This document shows positions 25,575 through 38,400 of a stretch of DNA of 64,000 bases, one piece after another; position 1 is the stretch's first letter, and the number at the start of each line of letters is the position of its first letter. This DNA is from Crotophaga sulcirostris (Eukaryota > Chordata > Aves > Cuculiformes > Crotophagidae). Location: positions 433,006 to 497,005 of the forward strand of contig VYZB01000035.1 of the NCBI GenBank assembly GCA_013397455.1, written 5' to 3'. Below the pieces are notes generated by a model. It did not search any database, was not told the DNA's origin, and saw only the letters and a list, made by a program, of their open reading frames with translations. Position numbers and translations under genes: made by a program.

Positions 25575-25822
25575 CATGAAGTTTAAACCTGATTGTGAAA
25601 GAGCTTTTGCAAACTCAAGGGGTTCATGTGTGTTGTAGAAAACTCATAGCCAAATAATGGACCTAAATGCCAAAGAAGTTCTAAAATATTCCAAATTTCC
25701 ACTAAGAAGACATTCTTTTACTTCAGGTCTGATGAATTAAATATTGTCTGAGAGCCAGGTACTAATTAGTTCAAATTTTACTGATAGAGAGCTTTATTTG
25801 TTCCTGAAATTACACTGGAATT

Positions 25823-25980
25823 CGGTCTCTGAGCCAGGATTAGAGCCTGTGTTTTTAAATTCTGTCCAAAGTATGAGGACACGGTGACCTCCACTTCATT
25901 TTCTGTATCTCCCATTCCTCACTTGAAAAGGGAGATAATAAGTTACCTCCTACTTTTCTATAACCTTGTTGTAAAGTTCT
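25823..25980 (-). mobile_element. MIR-like SINE, reverse orientation
   Basis: GAGCCAGGATTAGAGCCTGT matches the reversed MIR segment that precedes the cytosine-rich part. Farther on, TTGAAAAGGGAGATAATAAG and CCTTGTTGTAAAG follow the MIR order AAAATGGGGATAATAAT then GGGTTGTTGTGA. About 150 bases remain with moderate divergence. MIR copies are rare but known in birds. Confidence 0.65.
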
Positions 25981-28900
25981 TGGCTCCCGTGGAGGGAAAA
26001 CAAGAAATTCATTGTAATTACTTATTTTTGTTGACTTGAAAGTGTATGTGGGAGAGACAGTTCGGATTTGTCAATTCTGCTGAAGAGTGGACAAGAGGTG
26101 CTACATGAAGATCAGTTTCTACTGTGCAGGTTTTATTGTGTAGATCTCAAAAACGGTTCAAGAAGTTGCTACGTTGTTTTGTGTGTTCTGATTTCTGCAC
26201 TCTTTCACTGCCATAAAATGCCTGTGTCACATCCATTTACAGTTTTTTCATAGTTGGGACAGAAAGATTCAGCAGACACAGCAGATACAACATTCTTTTT
26301 GATGCTAATGTCTACAGTGAGCTTTCCTTGAACTTGTGTTTTCATATTTACTTAACTAGTTACTAAACTAAACCTGGACATAAACCCGGATGACATTAAT
26401 GCTCAGTGTTGGTGTGCCATGATATCAGAACCTTTGAAGTGTGATGACTGGATGATTTTCAGACTGTGTTTCTCATAGTATCTTTTTCACCACAGTTAGT
26501 CTAAAGAGGAAAATACTTTCCCTGTATGTAGAAATTCCTAAACTGTAAGAAGCAGCAAGAATAGAGCAACAAGTTTGGCCCATCTCTTTGCACCAAAAAT
26601 CTGTCTTTCACACATGTGTACATATGGATGTGCACACATACACACATCCTCTGCAGAAAAATATTTTAAAACAGCAAAAAATCTAGAAAGTGAGCGAGTG
26701 CTTTCATCATTTTTTCATCCTCTGTTGAACGGTGACAGGAGGAGGAAACAATGTCTGAAAGGAAATCTTAGCATCCCCACAAAAAAAGAAGTGGAAGAAA
26801 CACCATGATTTCTAAAGAGCACCATCTATTCTATAAATTGAGTGAACACCTCACAGAGTAAGGTGAGTGCAAATGGTGGACACCTAACTCCTATACCAAG
26901 AGAAGGGATATATCCCTGCACAGCATTAGTTTGTATTAGTAATCAGGAGACCATTGATCCCAGCAAGGTTGTCTGTTGAAAGTAAATAACACTGTAAGTG
27001 CAGAGATTTGCAAAATAATAATGATAATAATTATCACACTAACAATATGTGTTTCGGGTATGTTGGCAACCCTTTGAATCATAGATGATAGAAGGCTTAA
27101 AAAGTGAATATCCTCAAAAGGTACACCTGTGTTTATAATAACAGAGGGCCATAGAGAGATCTCAAGCACCAAACTCCTTGCAAATTGTGTTACTTATTGT
27201 TTAGATTACACCCTGCCTCTGTTTTGAGTATTCCCACAAGCATGTGACAGCCTATGCACATATTTCTGGAAATACCTCCTTTCAGAGAACTCTACCCAAA
27301 GTCAGGATGGTTAAGACAGCACCATGTCTAGCTGCTTCACCTTACAGTTTCCCAGTGTTATCCCCAGATGTTTTGAACCCTCAAGTATCCCCTCATACCC
27401 TCCTGCGACATCCAAGACACATAACACAATCCTCAGTTTTATACCCAGAAGTAGGCTGCAGATTTAAGGACAAGACAAATTCAAGGGAACATCTCAACAT
27501 AGACATCAATATCAAACAAGAATATTTTCTACTGTCTCTCCTTGTCGCCTTCACCATGAGAAAAGCTTGGATGGATATGATATGACACAGACTTTTCATG
27601 GTACAGCAACACTGCACTACAAGGCAAAACCTCGCTCTGGTGGGCTGTGACACAGCCCTCATTCCAGACACTTTGATCAGAAAAAAGGCAGAGAATAAAG
27701 TAATGCCTCAGAGCTGTAAGTCTCACCATGTAGGACTCCTAGGAGTCTCAGTTAAGTGCATCACAGCCTGTGCTCAGCCCCTGTGCTCTAGCCAGAGCTG
27801 GCCCACAGCAGTGGGGATAGCAGCCAGTTTATACAATTTGGCCTTGTAGCCACAGATTGGTCCTTGGTCCTTTTCTATTTAGCAACATAGACATAGCCAG
27901 AGTATCTTTCCCTGCACCATTAATTACCTAGGTCCCATGAATATACTCTGCTTTATGAAGATAAAATATTTCCAGTTCTTTAGCCAGCACGGTGCCTTTG
28001 CCTCATTAGTGTGGCCTTATTCCACAAGACATTTGATTTATGTCACTGTACAACTTCCTGTCACTGCTAGTTCTACAGTTCACATCTTTTAATATGTTTC
28101 ACGAAGCCTACTTGCTGATGAGGGAGATCTCCACCAGCAGTGTACTGCCCCAGTGTGCTCGTAGCCTTCAGTCTCTGCACCTGATCATTTCATAAAAGTC
28201 AATGTCTGGCATTACGGTCATATGGTGATTGGAAGAGAGGAGCTGTGTTTGCCTCAGGCAACCTCCTGCCAGCAGTACAATGCTTATTTTGAAATTTTGT
28301 CCCTCTGCTCATTTCATGCTAAGCCGCATCCCTCTGTAGCATAGAGAAGTAAAAATGAAAAATTAAAAGAAAAGGAAGAAGTGAAAGAAGGAGTCAAGGC
28401 GACACGTTCTCTCACTCTCTTCTCTTTGCCCTACACCCAGGTGTTCTTTATCGTCTTTAAATCTTCTGCATTTCGTTTCAGGGGTATATTTTGATATTAC
28501 TTTCTTCCTTTTTGGAGATTTTGTTGCAATTCCTGACATAAGGGTTGAAGCTTTTGAGGTGTGCCTTCTTTCCCTGTATTTCCATATTAAATATTAAACC
28601 AAGGTCTGGAGTAAGCTGGTTACTCCTCTCCTGGGATTCTTTGGATTTAATTCAGCACTTATAAAGATAGCAACGCAAATTACTTATCTAGTGAATTAGG
28701 TGTTGAAATAATGGTATAATATGCACTATGCTACTTATTCCTGAATGTGAAAATTGAAGTTAATTTACTCAAGAAGAAAATAGTAAAAGAAATCATAATA
28801 CAGTTGAAGGTAATTGTACTCTGCTGTACCTAAGTGAACTAGATACTGCTTGCAAATACTTTACTGTCAAGTTGCTCTGCTATTCTTCCACTAAAGCAAA

Positions 28901-28984
28901 CTGTTCATTTCCCCCCATTTGTGGAATTAATTTCATTTACAAATACTAAAATTGTTACATACCAATATTGCATGCATTATATTA
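25981..28984. other. Intron stretch with no gene seen
   Basis: Includes a short AATAATGATAATAATTAT run near 27,015. The 113-codon plus frame at 27,244-27,585 overlaps a 92-codon minus frame, and neither is recognisable. Confidence 0.6.
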
Positions 28985-29460
28985 GAGTCATAAATCATGA
29001 AGCCAGAAGAAAATGTTCCAACTATCTAGTTTGACTTCCAACATAACACAGGGCATAGAGATTCCCTGAATTAATTCCTGCCTGAACTACAGTAAAAAAT
29101 ATGTTTAATCTTGATCTTAAAATGTCCCATGATGAAAAGTTCACCACAATTGTTGTTAAAATGTACCTACAATTTTCTTCCCCATCTAAATTTCTAATTT
29201 TCATTTCAGATGCTTACAACATATTTACTTGCATTATCCTGCCATTAGCAGCATTTTGCTTCCTGTTTTGATGATTTGTGATGAAATTTGAACTCCTTTG
29301 TTTAGGTAACCCCCTTGATCTCCTCCCTGCTTTGTGAGCTGCTTATACTCCCCAGCCCTCTGATAATTCTCATGATTCTCTGAACTTCTCCATTTTTTCA
29401 AAATCCCTTTTGGTGTGTGTACATAGAAAAATATTTTGACTACTAGTATAGGTGACAATA
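28985..29460 (-). mobile_element. Ancient CR1/L3-like LINE 3' region, decayed
   Basis: The interval follows, in order, the reverse complement of the old amniote CR1 3' end known from turtles and crocodilians. It has an AGAGTCATAAATCATGAAGC start and TATCTAGTTTGACTTCCAAC. It continues with a CTTGATCTTAAAATG block, then GAAAAGTTCACCACAATTGT and GTTAAAATGTACCTACAATT. Further on, CTGATAATTCTCATGATTCT with CTGAACTTCTCCATTTTTTC continues toward ORF2. Identity is low and there are indels. No subfamily can be fixed by eye. Confidence 0.75.
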
Positions 29461-32400
29461 CTGTCAAATACAACCAAATTGTAACATGCTCATTTAGACT
29501 CAGAATTCCCATCTAAATAACCACAGAGCATACTGTCTGTTTAAATGCAGTGTTAAACTGGGAATCCACATTGAACTAGTTATGTGCTGTGCATGACAGG
29601 TCTGGAGTCACTATTCTAGAGGCGACCCATCTGTGAGCCAAACTTTCCTGACTCTCTAATGTTCAAACACTTTATTTGCTTGTACTTGGAATAACAAGAG
29701 GTCCAGATTGCTCTGAAGAAGTGTCAGTCCTCTAGCTTTTGCATATTCTAAATTCAGTTGATTTTTAAGACTGCTGTAGGCATGCAGAACCTCCTACTTT
29801 GTTCTGCTAGAGTAAGATTAACCTCAAATCACCAGGCTTCACTCATCTAAAAGTTAGCATCTAGCTGAAGTTAGACAGCAGTGAGATTTCTTTCCCAGTC
29901 ATCAAAAAAACAGACACTCCTAGAGAGATTCATGTCAACCTAATTTAGATAGTTTAGATGCCTGAAATCGGTGAGAAGTTTTGTTTGGTCTATAGGTGCC
30001 TACCTCCACCAGTGATGAAACAGGAAAGCTACACAGAATTTGTTTTCACATTCATGAGGAAAACAAGGAAGATAATTACAATTGTCATCAATTACGTTTG
30101 TGGTTCAGGAGTGAAAATTTCGGAAGCTGCTAGAACAATATAAAGCATGTGAAACCTGAGGACAAAACCAAGGTCTGAAATTTCTATCATGGCCATTCCC
30201 CTTTGTCAAAGAAATGAAGCAATGAACAAGAATATTTGGCTCTTAAAAGAAATGTGAGTGTATTGGCATTCCATTAATCCTTCACTAAACACAGGGCTTG
30301 CCTTGATATTACTTTACTGACTTTGGGAAAGTGTATTCATGAAAAAAGATATTATAACTCAAATGTATTTCAAAGTTAGTATGCATACCACAGTCATTAC
30401 ATTCAAACAATGTGTTATGTTAAGGTTAGCTGTAAACTCATTCAACATCACAGTATATTTGTAACTAGGTTACACCTTTCCATGTGTGATACAGTGGTTG
30501 ACTCAGGGAAAAAGTGAGTTGATGGAAGTAGCACGAGAATCCAATAGGCACATGGTTAATAGAAACTACATGACCATTACTTTTGCTACTTGATAGCAGG
30601 AAACAGTAGTTGACTTATGGAAGACAAGAGATATTATATAATATAGAACATTCCCATTATAACATAAGCCAAAAACAATATCAGTGTGAAAAATCCACAG
30701 ATAATGAAAGTGTGCAAAAGGCTACAAGTGAAAGGTGCAAATGATGACCCTAATGTGGCTGAAAAATTATTGTTAGCAGGGAAGAACCTCAGAAGTGAAA
30801 GATTGTGCCTGACTAAGGCAGCAGCAATGACAATGAAGACAACTGCACTACTTAGTGGGCTCTGTTAAGACCTCAAAATCAAGTAAAACAATATAAGAAT
30901 AAAGAATAAAATATGCCATCATCAGGACCTCCATATTTGGTCTGAAAATGTAATGACTTAAAAAGAAGATTAAAAGGAATTTAGAAGGATGTCTCCAAAA
31001 GAACACAGAAGAGTGTTAGAATGATTCTATCAGATTCAAATCAGACAAATGGGGACTCATTAATCTCATTCTATGTTGAAGTTGCATGAGTTGGCTTGAT
31101 CGAATGGTCAGAATGAGGAACAAAAGAATCCCAGAGCAGGCTTTTGTGCTAGATGCCATCCTACAGACAAAATAGAAATCTTCACAAATCCTGCAATGTA
31201 CATCTCTCGGAATACCAGTAGGGCTTCACATCTGTTTGCTGCCCAGCTGATTAAAGTTGTCTTTCATGGGTAGGTTGCTGCATGCTGAAGATCAGCCTGA
31301 AATTCAGAGACAAGCACCTGCTAATCAGGCACATATTAAGCAAAAAGTCTAACATCTTGTTGTGGAATTGTGTCTTTGGTGGCAATTTTGTGGACTTTTC
31401 TTGGGAAACCTGAGAGCATCCAGGCTTTCTGGGCACAGAAACAGCCACCTACCTCTGCAAATTTGCTCCTTTCTTTGCAGAGGAACAGCAGGCATCTGAA
31501 AATATGAACAAAGGACTGCGAAAGCTGTCAAAGAAAGATTTTCACTCTCATATGCCCAGAATTACCTCAGATCTAAGCACACGCATCTCCTCCTTCCTGA
31601 TGCTCTGCTTGCCACAGAAAAAAATCTAGGCACACGTTCTAGGTAGAAGTCATGTTTGTCCCAACCAAGTCCCCAGTCATTCATATGAAGGGACCAAGAC
31701 CACCAGTTTACAGCAGTTTAGCCTAACTGGTCATTTGGAAACAATCTGTAGCACTTTTGAAAACACTTGAAACTGTATCTACCCTGATTAATTTTTGATT
31801 TGAAGTCTGTTGAGATTTTCAACTTTAATTTTAACCTTTTTCTTCAGTATTATTAATGTATCTGATCTGCTTCAGTTCTTTGGGAAAAAGGAACCTGCTT
31901 ATTGGACCTGTGTCAACTCTGTTTTGTAGTAAAGGATCTGTTTTATTTGGATAGTGCATTCATGTCAAACCTTGCAAATTGTACCTTTTATCTCTAATAA
32001 GGCCTGCTGCTTTAGTAAACAGTCCATGTTCATTAAATGTTTGGATGTTCCTTCATTTTTCTTGGCTTAAAAGGTTCATTTTTTTCATTATCTGTTTTCT
32101 TTTCCTCCATTTCCTATAACTCTAAATTTGTTCTGCAATGTCTCTCACCTTCCACTGTACTTGCATACCTAATGTGTTATACCTTGTACGTTTCTGTGCT
32201 CATGCTGCAAACTTGTGTTACTGCAGGTTGATGATTTATTGCCTGCTAATCCTGTGTTATACATTTTCCAAGAACAGTATAACTTCTTGATCATTCAAAG
32301 GATAGTGCTGGTGCTTTACTGCACTAAACCTGAGTGAAAAAACAATCTATGAGTTTATGAAAGTGTAGCTCCTCTGTAACAGGAACCTTTACAAAGACAA

Positions 32401-34734
32401 GGTGCTTTATTTTAAATCTTATTTTAAATGGACCAAACAATGCATATCTTCACAATTACAATAATCTTCCCAGTGATGTGCATGGCATTTAACAAAATAA
32501 TAAAGCATAATACAGATAGAATTATTAAAACGCGGTTGTTTTCCTCCATGGTGAAGGATGCCAGGACCTATTCATAAATTATCAAGAACTGTTATAATTT
32601 AATTGACATTTTCTTGAGTTTGTCTATCACTTTGCAATCACTGCTAACAAATAGAATAAAATATATGTCTAAGCTGATATGGTGTTTATAAAATATAAAA
32701 TTGTGTCAAAAGCTCCCAAATCACACTTTCAAAACTCATTTACACACTGCTCCACCTAAAGGTTTTCAATGAGCTCCTAAGTGCCTCAGTCAATTTAAAA
32801 ATGGGTCTTCAGGGTTTTTTTATATACAATATTTGTACAATATTTGTACAATATACAATATCCGCACAATTGTTTTTACTTATGTATGCACAAGTGTGAA
32901 AAAACTTACTAAATATTCTGTCTGAAACACAGAGTAGAAGTTGATAAAGTGAATTTCTAGTTTCCTGCAAATACATGGTCTATAAGGATAACCACTTTTC
33001 ACAGTGATTTGTTAACAGCAGGACGTACATATTTTTGCTTCAATTATTGTTTCTGGCACCGTGTCACTGTGGAAAACAGTAGTCCAAAGTAGCTAGGTTG
33101 TTTGCTAGCTCAAAACAAGATTTTTCCACATGGCATCAACTGTTTCTCAGATTCTGCCTTTGCTCCTCAGAGCTTTTTCCATATTTATATGGCAATGCCA
33201 AGGTATTTAAGAATGGTATTTGTTGGATATGTTATATTTCAGATGACTAAGGCAAGGTTTGGGTTGGGAATTTTTTTACTGTTTATTTGTTAACTTCACA
33301 AATTATGCAAAAACATGATCCATGGTGCTCTGGATGTGACATACCATGGTACAAGAGGAGGATGCTGAGAGTAATTGGTTGGTGAAGGCACCTAATTTTG
33401 TCTATTCTGTAAAGCAAGATGGTTTCAGAAATAACTATTCTAGCTCAATAATGTTGTAATTCCCTAGATATTGGTGTAATAATCACATAATCATTCCAAA
33501 TATCTGACTTAACCTCCTAACCCATGAGCTTTGATGAAGAAGAACGTGTTCATGCTCTGCCCAACTGAATATCTAGGGATGGGGCCATACTGTAGTGTTT
33601 CTTGTATGCAAGTAGATGGTTTCAGGTGTCCATGATTAAAGACAGCTGTTAGACAGCATGGACATGCCTTCTAATTCCCAGTCTCTTATTCACATTAGAT
33701 GATATACTTTACTATTAGGGCATCAGTGAAAAATGAAGGGCAGGTCAGCATGCACCTGAGCACCTGATGCTCTTCCATCTGTGCTGGAAACTCTTCTCCT
33801 CTGGCAAAACACTTTATGCCTTCAGGTAGTGTTTCATTTTTCTCCAAGCAGTTCTCCAGTGCATTATACTGCAATTAATGGTTTTCACCTTCTGTTGGAA
33901 TGTTCTTCTGATGCTTCCTAGTAAGTACGACTTCGCTGCTGACTAGCATCATGTATCTGAATATTTGAAAATGGACCAAATCATAGCAACATTCTAGATG
34001 AAAGCGCTTGAATTGGAAACATGATTAGAACTGACCTGTGACAACAGATTTTTTTGTTCCTTCTTCTGAGAGGTCTAACTCAATAACCATGCAATTTTTT
34101 TCTAAAACACTTATACCTTTTTCATTAGCTTTTAAGAATATCAATAGCACTTTTCCCACTTATGGTGGTTATTTAAGAAACCAGGGAAAAATAATTCATT
34201 AAATATGATGTGTTTTGACTTTGCACTATGTTTAGTGTTGTTATGCAGCAGCACAGCTCAGCTGTCTTCAAAGATGGCTGTGTAATTTGGACCTTATTGT
34301 ACAGTATTATGTAGTATTGTATAGCATTCTCTCATGTTTTGCCAAATAAATTATCGTCCATTCCCTTTATTCTGACAAGGCAATAGAACCAGATGAAATA
34401 AGGTCATACTTCTTAATTTTGGCACTGAACTGGTGATGTAGGAGAACCAAACATCTAAGAATCATTTCTTCTCTGAATCTCAGTAGGTTATAATATTGTC
34501 TTTCATTTTTCAAAGACTTGGGGCATCTGTCCAAGTCAATAAGACCAAATCTCTATCCACCAAAGATTCTCTGTCAGTGCTGAGTTTGAGAAATATAAAA
34601 AAATTATACTATAAACAGCTGAAATACAAAAATTAAATATAAGCAATATTAAAAATTAAGCATTAACACATTGTTGTTGTTCTTCACAGGGTACTCTAAT
34701 ATAACAGAATAAAACCAATGTAGAATAGAATACA
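29461..34734. other. Intron stretch with no gene seen
   Basis: AT-rich, with the small tandem repeat at 32.82 kb. Open frames are at most 65 codons. Some parts (for example 32,400-32,700) look unusually repeat-free and could be checked for conserved non-coding elements. Confidence 0.6.
32820..32872. repeat. Short AT-rich tandem repeat (about 11-base unit)
   Basis: ACAATATTTGT is repeated about twice in full, followed by shortened ACAATATAC and ACAATATCC units. Confidence 0.75.
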
Positions 34735-34955
34735 TAGCCATGGCACTTTTCATGCTTTCCATCCAAAAATCCAAAACCAAAAGTCATAATGATGACTGGA
34801 AGCTTACAGTGAGTGCCCTAATGAAACAGGCACTATTACCTCCATTTTACAGACTTTGTAAAGAAAAAAAAAGAAAAAAAATGTGCTGTTTTGAAGCTCA
34901 TGTTAGGGAGTACTGTGACTGCATCACAGAAGTGGGAGCTTCTGGCAGCAAGAAG
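34735..34955 (+). mobile_element. MIR-like SINE, forward orientation
   Basis: The diagnostic block is GGCACTATTACCTCCATTTT followed by ACAGA (about 34,831-34,855), matching the MIR core. It is preceded by a GCACTTTTCATGC-type segment, as in MIR and related core-SINEs. An A-rich expansion (34,858-34,880) interrupts it. ACTGCATCACAGAAGTGGGA then matches the segment around GGTCACACAGCTAGTAAGTG. Older than the CR1 copies at the left of the window. Confidence 0.6.
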
Positions 34956-35364
34956 AAAGACAGAGCATTTTCAGGGACAAAGAACGAACACAGCTGCTGT
35001 ACCAGCATGGTGGCTACTATGTGTGTTGCTGCCAGAGAAGAAGGAAATGGGCTATGGCCTTTTCTCTCACTTCATGCAGTCCATTGCCAGTGTAGAGGCT
35101 AGATGGGGGTTGTCCTTCTCTGCTGGTGCAGAAGCGTCCTCTCACATCTCCTGCAGGGGCCAAGGCATCCCAATCTGCCACTGGATGAGCTGCTCTGAGT
35201 AACCTGTGCCTGAAACAGGTGACAGAGCTGCAGCCTTCTCCCCAAGTAGGTTAAAAAAACCACAAACCTCACATTTTTCATGAAGACTAATACGTCAAAG
35301 TATTGCTGTTGCTTGTGCTTTCCTACCAGAGCAGCTTCTGCATCAGCATGTGAAACAGCCTCTT

Positions 35365-35425
35365 ACTGAGACCTAGTGTGTGCTGGCTACTGAGAGCCAC
35401 ACAGAGCTTCAGAGCCTCAAGCTGA
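35365..35425. repeat. hAT-like terminal end candidate (right end)
   Basis: Read on the minus strand, the segment begins CAGTGATCATCAGCTTGAGG, then CTCTGAAGCTCTGTGTGGCT, which fits the general pattern of hAT element ends. The flanking 8 bases would be CTTTAGAG at 35,426. The partner end was not found. Confidence 0.25.
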
Positions 35426-38400
35426 TGATCACTGCTTTAGAGGATAACGAGAGATGTGCCTGGTTCAGATGAAACATTTAGTTTTAAATGGGCATCTGAT
35501 GTCTGTCGATGGCAGAGGTCTAATTTAGACTTCCTTGATCACCGTGGCTGGCACACTCCCAGGTACTGCATTATATTAACAAGGTTCATAAATTGTCAGA
35601 TATAACTCATTCACTTAACTCTCTGCAATGAGACACAGACTCTGAGGACATGGCCTTTCCGAGAATGTTCTCTCTTTATAATTCATCATTCCCCTGAAAT
35701 GCCTCATCTGATATGATGTTACTGGAATCTTCAGCTAAAAGGATCAAGTTTTTTTGGTCACACATAGCGCAGAATTTATTCATATCTCTTTTGCCTCCCC
35801 AGGCGGTGACTGGGACCTTTGCCATCAAGCTATTTCCATTCAGGCCAAGGAGATCACTGTTTTTTATGCTCTATAACAAGGGAGTGATCCTCTGCCCTTC
35901 AGCAGAAGAGCTGTAAGGGGAAGGTTGCCTTTGGCCATAGAATTCAAAATGTCCTTCCACTTGGAGGCTCTAGGAGTAATCTCTCTTCATACCAGCTTAG
36001 GCTTCATGGTGTCATATTCCTTTAAACTCTCCAGTGGTTCTCCTTTCACGGGAAAGGTTTCACAAAGCACTTTGGCATTTGCTTTTTGAAGCCTGCTTAG
36101 CTGATTTTGCTGAATTGAAAAGGTAACAGTGAAACGTATCTTTTATTATAGATTACAATCGTGGAAAAAAACCTACAGTAGGCTAATGCTGGGAGGAAAA
36201 ATAGCATTGAAACATGAGCTGAGTTCAGTTACTTTAAACATTGGATGCCACAGGTAGAGTTTTTTTGACCTTGAATCCCATCCTGACACTTGATGCTGTT
36301 ATATTGTGCACCTAGAGCAAAATGTTTGTGCTAAGTAATCCATTTGGTAGATATATGGATTCTAGGAGATGCAATGAAGTGGAGAACCCTTTGCAGACTG
36401 CTTTGTATTTTCACTGAGATACCTCTCTTCCCTTACTCCAGAGCATTAGGTTTGAGGGAGCTATTTAAGTAAGATAGATTCATTCTTCCTCACCTTCCAT
36501 ACATGAATTGCCAAAGAGAGTGGCTATCCTGCCAGATATCCCACCTTCCCATCTTCTGCACAAGCACAATCAGACAGCACAGGCAAAGCCTCCGCCTGAT
36601 TTAGTTACCTTCCTGGCCAGTCTGTTTCTGATGGCACTGTCAAAGAGATCTGTCTGTTCTTCCACTGCTAGTCCACAATTCCCACTGGGCTTGTGAATGA
36701 CTACTACAGTATTTTAATAATCAATCAATGTTCAGATTTTATCACTTCACGCCCTGTTTGTCTAGGTCACACCCTCTAGAGCTTTCCTGTGAATGCCTGT
36801 ATTTGGTTTTCTTTTGGTAAGTTAAAGTAATGGACTTGACTGCTCAGGTTGCTGAAGAGCTGGTTCAGCTGAGCTGCACACTACGCATACCATAAATCAG
36901 TCTGTTATGTCAACACAAGCCACCACCAGCCATCGTAGGAGTACTTTCATCAGAGTATTATGAGACTGTTACACCATGACCACTTCCAAGAAGCCAGGAT
37001 AGTACCAAAGCTGTCACGTACCATGAAGCTTCCTGACCCTATGACCACCATCAGAGTCTTCAAATAAACAGCAGTTCTTCACAGGGAAAATAAAAAGCAT
37101 CACAGGGAAAGAGTTAGTTGTTACTGGAAAATCTCTCTCACCTCTGATGAAATAAATGGCTCTTGCCATTTATGTGACAGCGTTGCTCTAATTCAATCTA
37201 ACGTGTAACGATGGAGAAGAGCAAATTACCTGTGCTCCCTTTCTGAACTTTTACTCTACACAGTTTTCATGGTTGGCCACAATCCTGAGAAACTGGCAGA
37301 CACAACAACATATTACTCCCTTTCTCATCCTCTGCTCAGTCTCCTTTGAATGCTTCTGTTTCTTATATCTAAGGGCCTTTGCATTCACACTCACATCATC
37401 GAGGTTCTCTTGCCATATGGGTGCCTCAAGACGAAAGGATGGGTTTTCACTGAACAGAAGCTCTCATATGTGTTTGTTTATCAGGAATTCGGAGTTCTCT
37501 TGTACCATCAAAATATTTCTCCCTATACAATCTGCACAAGCTTCAAATAAGGTTTTTTGCCTACTGCCCCTCAAAAGAGTGAGTAGCATTGACAATCAAC
37601 TGTTTCATCTAATGCAGTTCAATTTAAAATGCCAGGCATTCATTTGGTGGGCTGTGAGCAGTCTGTGGCTTTGTTAGATCTGCAGCATAAAGAACCAATT
37701 TTTCTTATCTAATCCTATGGCTGTCTGGAAAAGGTGACACACAGTTAGACGTAATGATAAGAAAAGCTACTGCTGCCAAAGGCAGTCAGATACCAAAGCC
37801 AGATGATTAAACCATTCCAAAGCATTCCCAGAAGACAGGAAGGGACAAAGGTCCAAAGTTTTTTCCATAGAAGTTTTCTTGCTATAAAACCATCAGAGCC
37901 CAAATACAGACGCACATACAATTTTGCTTTAATAATCCATTCTTATTATTAACTGAATAACCAGGGTGATATGTATTTTAAAGCTTTTTACTTTAATGTT
38001 TTTTGTTTCAACTTTGTTCTTTGTTTTGCTGTTGCCAATGGATAGAGGCATCTGCTGGTGTTTTAAAAATAAATGGGATAATTTTTCCCGACCTACACAG
38101 CTCTAATGGATAAATCTCCTTGATGTGAACAGCAGTCACTGTACACTGTAGATCCCCTGTACAACCAGGGATCTGTTCTAACAGTGACAAGTTGGATTTC
38201 AGAGCTACACAATGGCAGGAAACAGAATAATAGACTTTTCCATTTTCAGGACATTGCCTAGCCTCATCTTGGACCAATAAATAAAATTATGCGAACAAAT
38301 ACATCCTTTAAAGCTAATCAAGTGAGAAAATGTAAAGTGCAGAGATAGTTTGACAAAAAACCAAAAACATATGTTAAAACTTTGCTTGTTTTAACAGAGG

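Noticed and set aside
37273..37677. 134-codon plus-strand frame rich in Phe, Leu, Cys and Ser
   Set aside because: The composition is that of T-rich DNA in any frame. A second open frame overlaps it and no family is recognised.
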